Of a DNA stretch of 64,000 bases, positions 35,023-44,206 are shown piece by piece. The stretch lies in the NCBI GenBank assembly GCA_964599095.1, contig CAZREB010000024.1:3828-67827 (forward strand), read 5' to 3'. This DNA comes from SZAS-79 sp964599095 (GTDB lineage Bacteria > Pseudomonadota > Gammaproteobacteria > Burkholderiales > SG8-39). The notes below the pieces were generated by a model, which saw only the letters and a list, made by a program, of their open reading frames with translations, was not told the origin of the DNA and searched no databases. Position 1 is the stretch's first letter. Every line of letters begins with the position of its first letter. The position numbers and the translations under genes are program-made.

Positions 35023-36611
35023 TTGACGACCGGCGGGGTCTCGAACGAATGGTAGGGCGCCGGACTCGGCAGATGGGTCCACTCGAGCGAATCTGCGCCT
35101 TCCCACTGCCTGTCGGCGGCTTTCTCGCCGCTCGTGATCGCCTTCACCACGATGTACAGGAACAGCAGCTGCGTGAAGCCGAACCCGAACGCGCCGATCG
35201 ACGAGATCTTGTTCCAGGTCTCGAACTGGAGCGCATAGTCCGGGATCCTGCGCGGCATTCCCGCCAGGCCGAGGAAGTGCTGCACGAAGAAGATCAGGTT
35301 GAAGAAGATCATCGACAGCCAGAAATGCCACTTGCCGAGGGTCTCGTTGTACATCCGGCCGGTCCACTTGGGCAGCCAGAAATAGATGCCCGCGAACGCG
35401 GTGAACAAGGCACCGGCGACCATGACGTAGTGGAAATGCGCCACGACGTAATAGGTGTCCTGCAGCTGGATGTCGACCGCGGCCAGCGACAGCACCAGGC
35501 CGGAGAAGCCGCCCATCGCGAACAGGAACAGGAAGCCGAGCGCGAACAGCATCGGCGTCTCGAAGGTGAGCGAACCCCGCCACATCGTCGCCAGCCAGTT
35601 GAACATCTTGGCCGCCGTGGGCACCGCGATCAGCGTAGTCGCGTACATGAAGAACAGCTGCCCGGTGACCGGCATGCCCACCGTGTACATGTGGTGCGCC
35701 CAGACGATGAACGAAAGGATCGCGATCGAGGCGGTCGCATAGACCATCGAGGCGTAGCCGAACAGCGGCTTCCTCGAGAAGGCCGGAATGATCTGGGAGA
35801 TCACGCCGAACGCCGGCAGGATGATGATGTAGACCTCGGGATGTCCGAAGAACCAGAAGATGTGCTGGTAGAGCACCGGGTCGCCGCCGCCGGCGGCATT
35901 GAAGAACGAGGTGCCGAAGTGGCGATCGGTCAGGGTCATCGTCACCGCGCCGGCCAGCACGGGCATCGAGGCGATCAGCAGGTAGGCCGTGATCAGCCAG
36001 GTCCAGCAGAACAGCGGCATCTTCATCAGCGTCATGCCGGGAGCGCGCATGTTGAGGATCGTGGTCACGATGTTGATCGAGCCCATGATCGACGACATGC
36101 CGAGCAGGTGGACCGCGAAGATCGTGAGGTCCATGCCCATGCCCATCTGCACGGTGAGCGGCGCGTACATCGTCCAGCCCACGCCGGGCGCGCCGCCGGG
36201 AACGAAAAACGAAATGATCAGCAAAGAACCGGCGAACGGGAGGATCCAGAACGACCAGTTGTTCATGCGCGCGAACGCCATGTCCGGCGCGCCGATCTGC
36301 ATCGGGATCAGCCAGTTGGCAAACCCCACGAACGCCGGCATGATCGCGCCGAACACCATGATGAGGCCGTGCATCGTGGTCATCTGGTTGAAGAAGTCCG
36401 GGTTCACGATTTGAAGGCCGGGACTGAACAGCTCGGCGCGGATGACCAGCGCCATCGTGCCTCCCACCATGAACATCGCGAAACTGAACCACAGGTACAT
36501 CGTGCCGATGTCCTTGTGGTTGGTGGTGGTGATCCACCGCATGATCCCGCCGTAGCCGTGGTGGTGATCGTGATGATCCGCGTGGCCGTGATCGTCGAGG
36601 ACTGCGCTCAT
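35019..36611 (-). CDS. coxA: Cytochrome c oxidase subunit I
   Basis: A 530-residue, 12-span catalytic subunit of an A-type heme-copper oxidase. The His-rich N-terminus (HGHADHHDHHHGYGG) precedes WITTTNHKDIGTMYLWF. Active-site motifs are MHGLIMVF (low-spin heme ligand), WFFGHPEVYI with the His-Tyr crosslink region and the K-channel side, HHMYTVG (CuB ligands) and HFHYVMV (high-spin and low-spin heme ligands). It lies between coxB and the small 44-residue gene. Confidence 0.98.
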   Translation of the reverse strand: MSAVLDDHGHADHHDHHHGYGGIMRWITTTNHKDIGTMYLWFSFAMFMVGGTMALVIRAELFSPGLQIVNPDFFNQMTTMHGLIMVFGAIMPAFVGFANWLIPMQIGAPDMAFARMNNWSFWILPFAGSLLIISFFVPGGAPGVGWTMYAPLTVQMGMGMDLTIFAVHLLGMSSIMGSINIVTTILNMRAPGMTLMKMPLFCWTWLITAYLLIASMPVLAGAVTMTLTDRHFGTSFFNAAGGGDPVLYQHIFWFFGHPEVYIIILPAFGVISQIIPAFSRKPLFGYASMVYATASIAILSFIVWAHHMYTVGMPVTGQLFFMYATTLIAVPTAAKMFNWLATMWRGSLTFETPMLFALGFLFLFAMGGFSGLVLSLAAVDIQLQDTYYVVAHFHYVMVAGALFTAFAGIYFWLPKWTGRMYNETLGKWHFWLSMIFFNLIFFVQHFLGLAGMPRRIPDYALQFETWNKISSIGAFGFGFTQLLFLYIVVKAITSGEKAADRQWEGADSLEWTHLPSPAPYHSFETPPVVK

Positions 36612-36636
36612 TGGGGGGTTCTCCTGAAGGTATCCG

Positions 36637-37785
36637 TTACTTGCGCAGGGCCTTGACCTCGGCGGGCTGGATCACCTCGCCGGTCTTGTTGCTCCACGCA
36701 TTGCGCTCGTAGGTGACGACCGCGGCGATTTCCGTGTCGCTCAGTTGCTTGCCGAACGCGGCCATGGCGGTGTTCGGCTTGCCGTTCAAGACGATGTCGA
36801 GGTGCGCGGCCTTCGGGCCGGTCGCGATCTTCGAGCCGTCGAGAGGCGGGAAGGCGGGCGGTGCGCCCTTGCCGGTGGCCTGGTGGCAGGCGACGCAGTT
36901 CGCGGCGTAAACCTTCTCGCCCCGCGCCCTGAGGTCGTCCAGCGCCCAGACCTTGTTCGGATCGTCCGCCGTGGCGGCCATTTTCTTCTTCTCGCCTTCG
37001 ACCCACTTCGTATAGTCCTCGGCGCTCACCACGCGCACCACGATCGGCATGAAGCCGTGCTCCTTGCCACAGAGTTCGACGCACTGGCCGCGGTAGGTGC
37101 CGACCTTGTCGGCGGTGAAATGCGTATCGCGGATGAATCCGGGAATCGCGTCCTGTTTCACGCCGAAGGCGTTCATTCCCCAGGAGTGAATCACGTCGGC
37201 GGCCGTCGTCAGGATGCGCACCTTCTTGCCGACGGGCACGACCAGCTCGTTGTCGACCTCGAGCAGGTAGTTCTCGCCCTTGGCCGCGCGGCCCTCGATC
37301 TGGTCGCGCGGGGTGGACAGCTGGGACACGAAGCTGATGCCCTCGCCCTCGCCCTTGATGTAGTCGTAGCCCCACTTCCACTGGTAGCCGGTGACCTTGA
37401 TGGTCATGTCGGAGTTGGACGTGTCCTTCTGCGCGATCACCGCACGCGTCGCAGGCCAAGCGATGACGATCAGGATCAGCAGGGGAATCACGGTCCAGAC
37501 GATTTCGACCGTGGTGTTTTCGTGGAAATTCGCCGCCTTGTGCCCCTGCGACTTGCGGTGCGCAAAGATCGAATAGAACATCACTCCGAACACGCCGACG
37601 AAGATCACCACGATCAGCGCCATGACGTATTCGTGCAGGCTGTGGATCTGCTCGGCGATTTTCGTCGCTGGCGGCTGCAGGTTCCACTCCAGCGCGTGCG
37701 CGCTTCCGGCCGCGGCCAGCGCGAGGAGCCCCGCGACAAGGGCCCAATGTCCGATCTTTCGTGCCGAGAACTGTTGCATGCTCAC
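36637..37785 (-). CDS. coxB: Cytochrome c oxidase subunit II with fused cytochrome c domain
   Basis: A 382-residue subunit II. A signal peptide at 1-31 (SAHA-LEWNL) and two spans near 52-74 and 95-112 precede the cupredoxin domain. The CuA ligands are all present: H200, C235, E237, C239, H243 and M246. A C-terminal class I cytochrome c domain follows, with CVACH at 297-301 and the distal Met in NGKPNTAMAAFGKQLS. Such caa3-type fusions carry electrons directly from cytochrome c to CuA. The gene is 25 bases upstream of coxA. Confidence 0.97.
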   Translation of the reverse strand: MSMQQFSARKIGHWALVAGLLALAAAGSAHALEWNLQPPATKIAEQIHSLHEYVMALIVVIFVGVFGVMFYSIFAHRKSQGHKAANFHENTTVEIVWTVIPLLILIVIAWPATRAVIAQKDTSNSDMTIKVTGYQWKWGYDYIKGEGEGISFVSQLSTPRDQIEGRAAKGENYLLEVDNELVVPVGKKVRILTTAADVIHSWGMNAFGVKQDAIPGFIRDTHFTADKVGTYRGQCVELCGKEHGFMPIVVRVVSAEDYTKWVEGEKKKMAATADDPNKVWALDDLRARGEKVYAANCVACHQATGKGAPPAFPPLDGSKIATGPKAAHLDIVLNGKPNTAMAAFGKQLSDTEIAAVVTYERNAWSNKTGEVIQPAEVKALRK

Positions 37786-37796
37786 CCTTTCGATTC

Positions 37797-38291
37797 CTAA
37801 TTCCGTAATCTTTTGCCAAGCTCGCCCGCGAGATCCAGCCTCGCCTGCTCATGCAGGTGACGGCCTATTTCCAGGCTGCGCCCCGGCACTCCCAGCAGGA
37901 CCCGCATGCCGTGGCCCTCGCCGGCGACCCTCACGCTTGCCCAAGCCGCATTGAACTCGTGACAGCGGACCGAATCCGATTCACATACTTCGACCTTCAA
38001 GCTTCCTTCGCCGAGCTCGATACGCTCGTAATCCCCTGCGTGCCGACCCACCAGCACAAACGCGATTCCCAGTCCCACGACCTCGATTCCCGCGAACGGC
38101 AGGATCACCCAGGCTCCCAGCGCGGCAAATGCCGCCGCAATGCCGATCGTCACGACCGCGATCGCGCCGTAGGCCCACAAGAGGCCGTTAGGCGAGATCG
38201 AGCAGTTGCGCTTGAGGAGCAGGCTGAACCCGGCCCCCTGCCCAAGAAATTCCAGTTCCTGGCGGGGATGTTCCTGACTCCAGCCGTTCAT
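37797..38291 (-). CDS. DUF2244 integral membrane protein
   Basis: A 164-residue protein with the DUF2244 layout: a short cytoplasmic N-terminus, FSLLLKRNCSISPNG, two adjacent membrane helices at about residues 37-80, and a soluble C-terminal domain (YERIELGEGSLKVEV onward). It is the first gene of the coxB-coxA operon, 11 bases upstream of coxB. The function is unknown and is often assumed to be oxidase-related because of this position. Confidence 0.85.
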   Translation of the reverse strand: MNGWSQEHPRQELEFLGQGAGFSLLLKRNCSISPNGLLWAYGAIAVVTIGIAAAFAALGAWVILPFAGIEVVGLGIAFVLVGRHAGDYERIELGEGSLKVEVCESDSVRCHEFNAAWASVRVAGEGHGMRVLLGVPGRSLEIGRHLHEQARLDLAGELGKRLRN

Positions 38292-38313
38292 GGAAGCGTC
38301 GTGGCGGCACCGC

Positions 38314-38347
38314 AAAAAAAGCCCGCATAAGGTATCACAGGGCGGGC
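38314..38347 (-). terminator. Terminator after bioC
   Basis: Stem GCCCGC/GCGGGC at 38321-38326 and 38342-38347 with a 15-base loop. On the minus strand it is followed by seven T residues (plus-strand A run 38314-38320). It isolates bioC from the oxidase operon that begins just downstream, so the cox promoter must lie in or after this gap. Confidence 0.7.
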
Positions 38348-38404
38348 CCGGCAAACAAGTCGGAGCCTGAGATAAAGCCTCGGATTTAGTGGAGTTTTCC
38401 GGAT

Positions 38405-39253
38405 TCAATTTCGCAAACGCTTATCGATTCCCAGTTTTATGATCGCGTGGCCTTTGGCCGTCCTGCGCGGCGCGGGCTTCCATGCGTGGCCGTACACGAC
38501 CTCGATCGTCGCAGGCAGTCGGCCGTCGCGGATGCACCGATCGAGCTTCGCGCGAACTGCGTCCCACTGCCGCGGCCCGAACAGCCCGCGCGACCGGCCG
38601 GCCAGCGCGCAGGCCTGCCCGGTAGCACGCAGGTCCGCGGTCAGTGCATCGATGCCCGGATAGGTCAGCGTGATCGTTTCCGTGTCCATGACGGGCGCCG
38701 CGAACCCGGCCGCGACGAGCATGTCGCCGAGGTCGTGCATGTCGACGAACGAATGGACGTGCGGCGGGCCGGGCAGCCCGGCAAACGCCGCGCGAAGCTC
38801 CTTGAGCGTGTCGGGCCCGAGCGTGCTGAACATCAGCAGGCCGTCGATCTCCAGCACGCGATGGAATTCGCCGATCGCAGCCTGGGGATCGGTCCCCCAG
38901 TGCAGGGCCATGTTCGACCACACGAGCGAGAATCCGCGCGACGCCAGCGGAAGCCGGCACAGGTCGGCGCACACGGCCGTCACGCCGGCGCGGCCCCTCA
39001 GCCGATCGAGGAGCCGGGGCCGCCTGATTGCGCGCAGCATCCCGATCGACAAATCGAGCGCGACGAGCTGCGCGCCGCGATAGCGTTGCATCAGCCTTTG
39101 CGCCTGCGGGGCGGGCCCGGATCCGGCGTCGAGGATGCGCGCCGGCGACAGTCTCACGTAGTCGAGACGCTCGAGCATGCGCTCGCCGACTTCCAGTTCG
39201 AGGCGCGCCGCCGCGAGGTATCCGGACGCCGCGCGATCGGCATTGCGGCGCAC
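38405..39253 (-). CDS. bioC: Malonyl-ACP O-methyltransferase BioC-like
   Basis: A 282-residue SAM methyltransferase predicted to methylate malonyl-ACP at the start of biotin pimeloyl synthesis. The SAM loop ILDAGSGPAPQAQ is near residue 40, followed by LVALDLSIGML, WSNMALHWGTDPQ and the family stretch FSTLGPDTLKELR. The start is GTG 39253; no ATG is available upstream without losing homology. BioC usually neighbours comF in betaproteobacteria; here an amidase gene separates them. The biotin assignment is by family and position. Confidence 0.82.
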   Translation of the reverse strand: MRRNADRAASGYLAAARLELEVGERMLERLDYVRLSPARILDAGSGPAPQAQRLMQRYRGAQLVALDLSIGMLRAIRRPRLLDRLRGRAGVTAVCADLCRLPLASRGFSLVWSNMALHWGTDPQAAIGEFHRVLEIDGLLMFSTLGPDTLKELRAAFAGLPGPPHVHSFVDMHDLGDMLVAAGFAAPVMDTETITLTYPGIDALTADLRATGQACALAGRSRGLFGPRQWDAVRAKLDRCIRDGRLPATIEVVYGHAWKPAPRRTAKGHAIIKLGIDKRLRN

Positions 39254-39327
39254 GCACCGCCTGTCGATCGCGTACTGTGCAGGAGGGGAGGGATTCGGCT
39301 TCAGTGGCTGCTGCCGGGAACCGGGCG

Positions 39328-40692
39328 TCAGCCGGCCGCGCGTTGCGTCAGCGGCTCGAGCGCGCGCTCGAGGCTCGCGGCCACTGCGAGCACCCGCCGG
39401 TCGGAAAGCGCGAAGCCGGCCACCGAGAACCCCACCGGCGCCTCGCCCGGCGAGTGGCAGGGCATCGTGGCACCGCAGCCGTCGAGCACGTTGCCCAGCC
39501 CGGTATTGCGCAGCAGGCGCAGGTTCCAGCGGAAATAGTCATCGTCGGTCTTGCCGGTTTCGGCGATCGTCGGCGCGCTCGATGCCGTCGTCGGGTACAC
39601 CATCGCGTCGAACGGCGCGCCGAGCGCCTCGGCGCCGCGGATGAATTCCGCGCGGTCGAAGCCGAGCTGGATGTAGTCGGCAGCGGTGAAGTCCCGGGCC
39701 ATCACGACGCGCTTCGAAACGCGCGGGTCGTAACCGGCGGCGCGCGTTTCCAGCCGCTTGCGGTGGATCAGGTAGGCCTCGGCGCCGGCGAACCCGCCAT
39801 TCTTGTAAAGGTCCATCGAGCGCGTGAACGAGGGCGCGTCGACTTCGGCAATCAAGGCGCCTGCCTTGGCGAGATGCGACAGCGAACGCTCGAATGCCCT
39901 GGCGACATTGGCGTCCAGGTCGTCGGTGAGGATGCACTTCGGCACCATCAGCCGCAGGCCCTTGACCGGAAAGTGCGGCAGCGGGTCGGCGGGTTCGCCC
40001 GCCAGGATCGCGTCGTACGCCGCGCAGCAGGCGACGCTGTTGGCCAGCGGGCCGACTGAATCGAGCGTCCACGAAAGCGGGAAGGCCCCCTCGCGCGGAA
40101 TGCGCCGGGCGGTCGGCTTGAAGCCTGCGACGCCGCACAGCGACGCCGGCAGCCGCACCGAGCCGCGAGTATCCGAACCAAGGCCCATCGCGCACATGCC
40201 GTCGGCGACCGATACTGCAGCGCCTGAAGAAGAGCCGCCGGGCACGCGCCCGGTCTTGCGGTCGAAGGGATTCTTCGGGGTGCCGTAGTGCGGATTCAAG
40301 CCGACACCGCCGAAAGCGAACTCGACCATGTTGGTACGGCCCACGATCACCGCGCCTGCCGCCCGCAGGCGCGCCACGGCGGGCGCGTCGGCAGCCGCAG
40401 GCGGCGCGTCGTCGAGGACCTTCGAGCCCGCGCGCGTGACATCGCCGGCCACGTCGTACAGGTCCTTCACCGAAACCGGGATGCCTTCCACCGGCGAGCG
40501 AACGATCCCTGCGCGCCGCAGGCGGTCGGAGTGGTCCGCCTCGCTCAACGCGGTCTCCGCGTACGTCCTTACAAAAGCGCGGGCGCCTTCGCCCGCAGGG
40601 TCGGCAATCCGCGCGAGCGCCTGCTCGACGAGAGCGCGGCTGGTGGTCTTTCCGGCGGCGAGCGCGACGCCGAGTCCTGCTACGGTCCACAT
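39328..40692 (-). CDS. Amidase signature family amidase
   Basis: A 454-residue amide hydrolase. The Ser-cisSer-Lys triad is visible: K76 in PVSVKDLYD, S154 in PGGSSSGAA and S178 in SDTRGSVRLPAS, with the expected 24-residue spacing between the serines. The ATG at 40692 has an AAGGAG upstream. The substrate is not evident; GatA is unlikely because no gatB/gatC genes are nearby and the protein is short. It lies between bioC and comF, breaking a common pair, which suggests insertion into this locus. Confidence 0.9.
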   Translation of the reverse strand: MWTVAGLGVALAAGKTTSRALVEQALARIADPAGEGARAFVRTYAETALSEADHSDRLRRAGIVRSPVEGIPVSVKDLYDVAGDVTRAGSKVLDDAPPAAADAPAVARLRAAGAVIVGRTNMVEFAFGGVGLNPHYGTPKNPFDRKTGRVPGGSSSGAAVSVADGMCAMGLGSDTRGSVRLPASLCGVAGFKPTARRIPREGAFPLSWTLDSVGPLANSVACCAAYDAILAGEPADPLPHFPVKGLRLMVPKCILTDDLDANVARAFERSLSHLAKAGALIAEVDAPSFTRSMDLYKNGGFAGAEAYLIHRKRLETRAAGYDPRVSKRVVMARDFTAADYIQLGFDRAEFIRGAEALGAPFDAMVYPTTASSAPTIAETGKTDDDYFRWNLRLLRNTGLGNVLDGCGATMPCHSPGEAPVGFSVAGFALSDRRVLAVAASLERALEPLTQRAAG

Positions 40693-40788
40693 GGGGAGAC
40701 AGACTCCTTCGGGGGAGAGTCGACGATTCTCAGGCTCAGGCCTCCAAGGCGTCAATATCGCAGGCGCGTTGCCGCATAATCGTTCCCG

Positions 40789-41499
40789 ATGAAGACGTCC
40801 CCTTGGACCCGCGGTGCGGCTGCGCTTGCCGGGCGCCTGTTCGGCGGCACCTGCTACCTGTGCCGCGGACAAAGCCCGGGTCTACTCTGCGACGCGTGTA
40901 TTGCGGACCTGCCGTATCTCGCACGGCCACGATGCCCGCAATGCGCGTTGCCTTCGCGGGAGGGCCTGCCTTGCGGGCGTTGCATCGGCGATCCGCCGTC
41001 CTACGATGCGACGACTGCGGTGTTCGCCTACACCTTTCCGGCCGATGTGCTCGTCCAGGGGCTCAAGTTTCGCGGCGAGCTTGCATTGGCAGCCCTGCTT
41101 GCGGAGGAACTGCATTCGGAACTCCGCACGCTCCCGGCCGAGACGGTCGACATGATCGTTCCGGTCCCGCTGCACGACGTCCGGCTCGGGCAGCGCGGCT
41201 ATAACCAGTCGATGGAAATCGCGCGCCGCCTCGCGACTCGGATGGGCCTGCCCGTCTTGCCGGACCTTTGCACCCGCGTAAGGCAGACGGCGGCGCAAGT
41301 CGATCTTCCGTGGAAGGAGCGACGCGAAAACGTCCGCAACGCATTCAGCTGCCGGTCCTCGATGGATGGCAAACGCGTCGCGGTCGTGGACGATGTCATG
41401 ACCACCGGGGCGACGCTCGGCGAAGTCGCATCGACGCTGAAAAGATTCGGGGCCGCTCGCGTGGTCAATTGGGTGGTGGCGCGCACGCCCGCGGACTGA
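40789..41499 (+). CDS. comF: ComF family protein (phosphoribosyltransferase domain)
   Basis: A 236-residue protein with an N-terminal cysteine-rich zinc module (CYLC, CDAC, CPQC and CGRC pairs) and a C-terminal type I PRTase domain ending in the PRPP loop VAVVDDVMTTGATLGE. ComF proteins support DNA uptake and have been linked to replication fork repair; the chemical reaction is unclear. It is divergent from the amidase gene and followed by trmL after four bases. Confidence 0.93.
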   Translation: MKTSPWTRGAAALAGRLFGGTCYLCRGQSPGLLCDACIADLPYLARPRCPQCALPSREGLPCGRCIGDPPSYDATTAVFAYTFPADVLVQGLKFRGELALAALLAEELHSELRTLPAETVDMIVPVPLHDVRLGQRGYNQSMEIARRLATRMGLPVLPDLCTRVRQTAAQVDLPWKERRENVRNAFSCRSSMDGKRVAVVDDVMTTGATLGEVASTLKRFGAARVVNWVVARTPAD

Positions 41500-41503
41500 A
41501 CCG

Positions 41504-41968
41504 ATGTTCCATATCGTCCTGTACCAGCCGGAGATTCCGCCGAATACCGGCAACATTGTTCGCCTTGCAGCCAATACCGGCGCAAGGTTGCATCTTGTCG
41601 AGCCCCTCGGGTTCTCGGTGGAGGACCGGCAGCTCAAGCGCGCAGGGCTCGACTATCACGAAATCGCAAACATGCAGGTCCATTCCGGCTGGCAGGCCTG
41701 CCTGTCGGCCATCGGCGAGGCGCGGCTGTTTGCCTGCTCGACGCGCGGCACGGTGCGGCACACCGAGCCCGCCTATGCCGGAGGCGATGCGTTCGTGTTC
41801 GGCCCCGAAACCCGCGGCCTGCCCGCCGACATTCTCCACAGCGTCCCGGAGAGCCGCCGGCTGCGACTCCCGATGCGCCCGGGTAACCGCAGCCTCAACC
41901 TATCGAACGCGGTCGCGGTAGTGATCTACGAAGCCTGGCGCCAGCGCGGATTCGACGGGGCGGCCTAG
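41504..41968 (+). CDS. trmL: tRNA (cytidine(34)-2'-O)-methyltransferase TrmL
   Basis: A 154-residue SPOUT methyltransferase that modifies the wobble base of tRNA-Leu isoacceptors. It has the N-terminal substrate motif YQPEIPPNTGNIVRLAANTG, FGPETRGLPADIL in the SAM knot, and LSNAVAVVIYEAWRQ at the end. It follows comF by four bases and overlaps the convergent gpsA stop by four. Confidence 0.96.
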   Translation: MFHIVLYQPEIPPNTGNIVRLAANTGARLHLVEPLGFSVEDRQLKRAGLDYHEIANMQVHSGWQACLSAIGEARLFACSTRGTVRHTEPAYAGGDAFVFGPETRGLPADILHSVPESRRLRLPMRPGNRSLNLSNAVAVVIYEAWRQRGFDGAA

Positions 41969-42954
41969 CCTTCGCTGCGCGGATCGCGCGAGAGCAGCAT
42001 TTCGACCGCGGCGCGTGGCGAGATTTCGCCCGCCAGCACTGCATTCACCGCCCGCGTGATCGGCATTTCCACCCGGTTGCGCTCGGCAAGCTTCAGGACT
42101 TCGCGCGCGGTACGCACGCCTTCGGCCACATGGCCGAGCGCGCCGAGAATCGAGTCGAGCGCGCGGCCTTGGGCGAGTTCGATGCCGACCCTGCGGTTGC
42201 GGGACAGCGTCCCCGTCGCGGTAAGGATCAGGTCGCCCGCGCCGGTGAGGCCCATGATCGTTTCCGCGCTGCCGCCCATGGCCACACCCAGCCGCTGGAT
42301 TTCCGCCAGCCCGCGCGTCACCAGCGCAGCGCGGGCGTTCTGCCCGAGGCCCATGCCGTCCGAGATGCCTACGGCGATCGCAAGCACGTTCTTCACCGCG
42401 CCGCCGACCTCGACGCCGGCAAGGTCGGTCGTGTAGTAGATCCTGAGGCGTCCGCCGTGCAGGCGCGCAGCCGTGCTGCTTGCAAAGCCGACATCGGTGC
42501 CGGCCAGCGTCAATGCGCACGGCAATCCCTGCGCCACTTCGAGCGCAAACGAAGGCCCCGACAATGCGCCGCAGGCCGGCGGCTTCCCGCCATACACGGA
42601 CTGCACCGCTTCGTGCGGCAGGCACCCGGTCCCTTCCTCGAAGCCCTTGCACAGCCAGATGAAAGGCGCATTCGCGTTGCGGTCGCGCAGCGCCGAGGCT
42701 AGCGGCCTGAGCCCGGCGACGGTGGCCGCGAGGACGACGAGTTCGGCGCCGGCAAGCGCCCGGCCAAGGTCGCTGCCGACTTCCATCCCGTCGGGCAGGG
42801 CAATTTCCGGAAGATAGCGGTCGTTGCGTCGCGCGGCCGAGATCGCCACGGCTTGCACCGGGTCGCGAGCCCAGAGCGCGATCCGATGACGCGAAGAAAG
42901 CGCGACCCCGAGTGCGGTACCCCATGCGCCTGCGCCAAGGACTGCGATCTTCAT
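41965..42954 (-). CDS. gpsA: Glycerol-3-phosphate dehydrogenase [NAD(P)+]
   Basis: A 329-residue cytosolic enzyme that makes sn-glycerol 3-phosphate for phospholipids. The Rossmann loop is VLGAGAWGTALGVAL at 4-18. The conserved WLCKGFEEGTGCLPHE, the catalytic-lysine region GGAVKNVLAIAVGI and GLTGAGDLILTATGTLSRNR follow. It is downstream of secB and the SH3 gene on the same strand, the usual secB-gpsA arrangement with one extra gene between. Confidence 0.97.
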   Translation of the reverse strand: MKIAVLGAGAWGTALGVALSSRHRIALWARDPVQAVAISAARRNDRYLPEIALPDGMEVGSDLGRALAGAELVVLAATVAGLRPLASALRDRNANAPFIWLCKGFEEGTGCLPHEAVQSVYGGKPPACGALSGPSFALEVAQGLPCALTLAGTDVGFASSTAARLHGGRLRIYYTTDLAGVEVGGAVKNVLAIAVGISDGMGLGQNARAALVTRGLAEIQRLGVAMGGSAETIMGLTGAGDLILTATGTLSRNRRVGIELAQGRALDSILGALGHVAEGVRTAREVLKLAERNRVEMPITRAVNAVLAGEISPRAAVEMLLSRDPRSEG

Positions 42955-42997
42955 GGGGCAGGAAAGGCGCGGGGACTCATCGCCCTTCGCCGCAGCG

Positions 42998-43435
42998 TCA
43001 GAGACCCCAGACCAGCGACGACTTCACGTAGCCGCTCGAGCCGTCGGCGTGTCGGACGCGCACCCACCCGCCGGGAGCGATCTCGATGAGTTCGAGCGCC
43101 ACGTTCTGGGTAGCCTGGAAGACCGGCGGCGCCAAGTCGTCGGGGCGGCTGCGCACTTCCACGTTGGGCGCGGTCACGAGGACCATGCGCCGGTCGGAGA
43201 GGGACTTCTTCTCTATCCACGAAAACGTCCCGGTGTGGTCGCGTACCTTCACCCAGGCATCGAGGTTGACAATGACTTCGAGCGGGTAGAGGCGCGAAGC
43301 CACGAACACCGGGGTGGAGGCGCGGGAGGGAGCGTCGTACATCACGGCCGCACCGTCGTTGACGGAGCGGAAATCGGCAGCGTATGCAAGGCTGGCAAAG
43401 GCAAGAGCGGCGGCTGCGACGAAAAGGTGCTTCAT
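42998..43435 (-). CDS. Periplasmic protein with two bacterial SH3 domains
   Basis: A 145-residue exported protein. A signal peptide (MKHLFVAAAALAFASLAYA) is followed by two SH3-like repeats: residues about 22-75 (SVNDGAAVMYDAPSRASTPV to HTGTFSWIEKKSL) and 83-145 (APNVEVRSRPDDLAPPVFQA to SSGYVKSSLVWGL). Such domains bind peptidoglycan or proteins; no catalytic domain is present. It lies 12 bases after secB. Confidence 0.85.
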   Translation of the reverse strand: MKHLFVAAAALAFASLAYAADFRSVNDGAAVMYDAPSRASTPVFVASRLYPLEVIVNLDAWVKVRDHTGTFSWIEKKSLSDRRMVLVTAPNVEVRSRPDDLAPPVFQATQNVALELIEIAPGGWVRVRHADGSSGYVKSSLVWGL

Positions 43436-43447
43436 TCCGGTGATCGC

Positions 43448-43906
43448 CTAGTGCGCGATCTCGATGCGCGAGGAATTTGCCGCGCCTTCCTGCTGCCTCT
43501 GCACGTACAGCGCCTCGAAGGACACCGGTGCAAGCAGTACCGGCGGAAACCCGCCGCGAGTCACAAGATCCGAAATCGCCTCGCGCACATAGGGGTAGAG
43601 GATCGTGGGGCAGCCGATGCCGAGCAACGGGTCGAGCTCGGCCGCCGGCACGTTGACGATCGAAAAGAGGCCCGCCTGCGCCACTTCGGCCAGGAACATG
43701 GTCTTCTCTCCCGCGGTCGCCGTGACGGTGACCGTCACCACGACTTCGTACAGCGTATCGGTGACCGGCTCCGAGACGTTGTGGATCTGCACGTCGAGCT
43801 GCGGCGCGTCGGTCTGCATGAACACCTGCGGCGCATTCGGGAGCTCGAGTGACATGTCCTTCACGTAAAGCTTTTCGATGTTGAATGACGCCTGCTGTTC
43901 GGCCAT
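43448..43906 (-). CDS. secB: Protein-export chaperone SecB
   Basis: A 152-residue tetrameric chaperone that keeps preproteins unfolded and passes them to SecA. It has the family stretches FNIEKLYVKDMSLELPNAPQ, VFMQTDAPQLDVQIHN and LLGIGCPTILYPYVREAISD. ATG 43906 gives the normal length. It sits downstream of grxC, a conserved order (rhodanese, grxC, secB, gpsA). Confidence 0.97.
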   Translation of the reverse strand: MAEQQASFNIEKLYVKDMSLELPNAPQVFMQTDAPQLDVQIHNVSEPVTDTLYEVVVTVTVTATAGEKTMFLAEVAQAGLFSIVNVPAAELDPLLGIGCPTILYPYVREAISDLVTRGGFPPVLLAPVSFEALYVQRQQEGAANSSRIEIAH

Positions 43907-43946
43907 TGGAGTCTCTCGGGTTGGGTCCGGCGGTTGGGTTCGGGTA

Positions 43947-44204
43947 TCAGGCCGCCGCGAGCAGCGGGTCGAGCTTGCCGGCGCGGTCGAGCTCGTGCAG
44001 CTCGTCGCATCCGCCGACATGGGTTTCCCCGATCCAGATCTGCGGCACGGTCCGCCGCCCGCTCTTCTGCGCCATCTCGATGCGCCGCTGCGGCTCGAGG
44101 TCGACGCGGATCTTGTCGATGTCGACGCCCTTGCCGGCGAGCAGCCGCTCGGCCGCGATGCAGTAAGGGCAGGTCGCCGTCACGTACATGAGCGCGCGGG
44201 CCAC
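43947..44204 (-). CDS. grxC: Glutaredoxin 3
   Basis: An 85-residue glutathione-dependent disulfide reductase. The active site CPYC is at residues 12-15, followed by TVPQIWIG (the cis-Pro region) and GGCDELHELDRAGKLD. The only sensible start is GTG 44204, two bases after the stop of the rhodanese gene, so the two are probably translated together. Confidence 0.94.
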   Translation of the reverse strand: MARALMYVTATCPYCIAAERLLAGKGVDIDKIRVDLEPQRRIEMAQKSGRRTVPQIWIGETHVGGCDELHELDRAGKLDPLLAAA

Positions 44205-44206
44205 GG

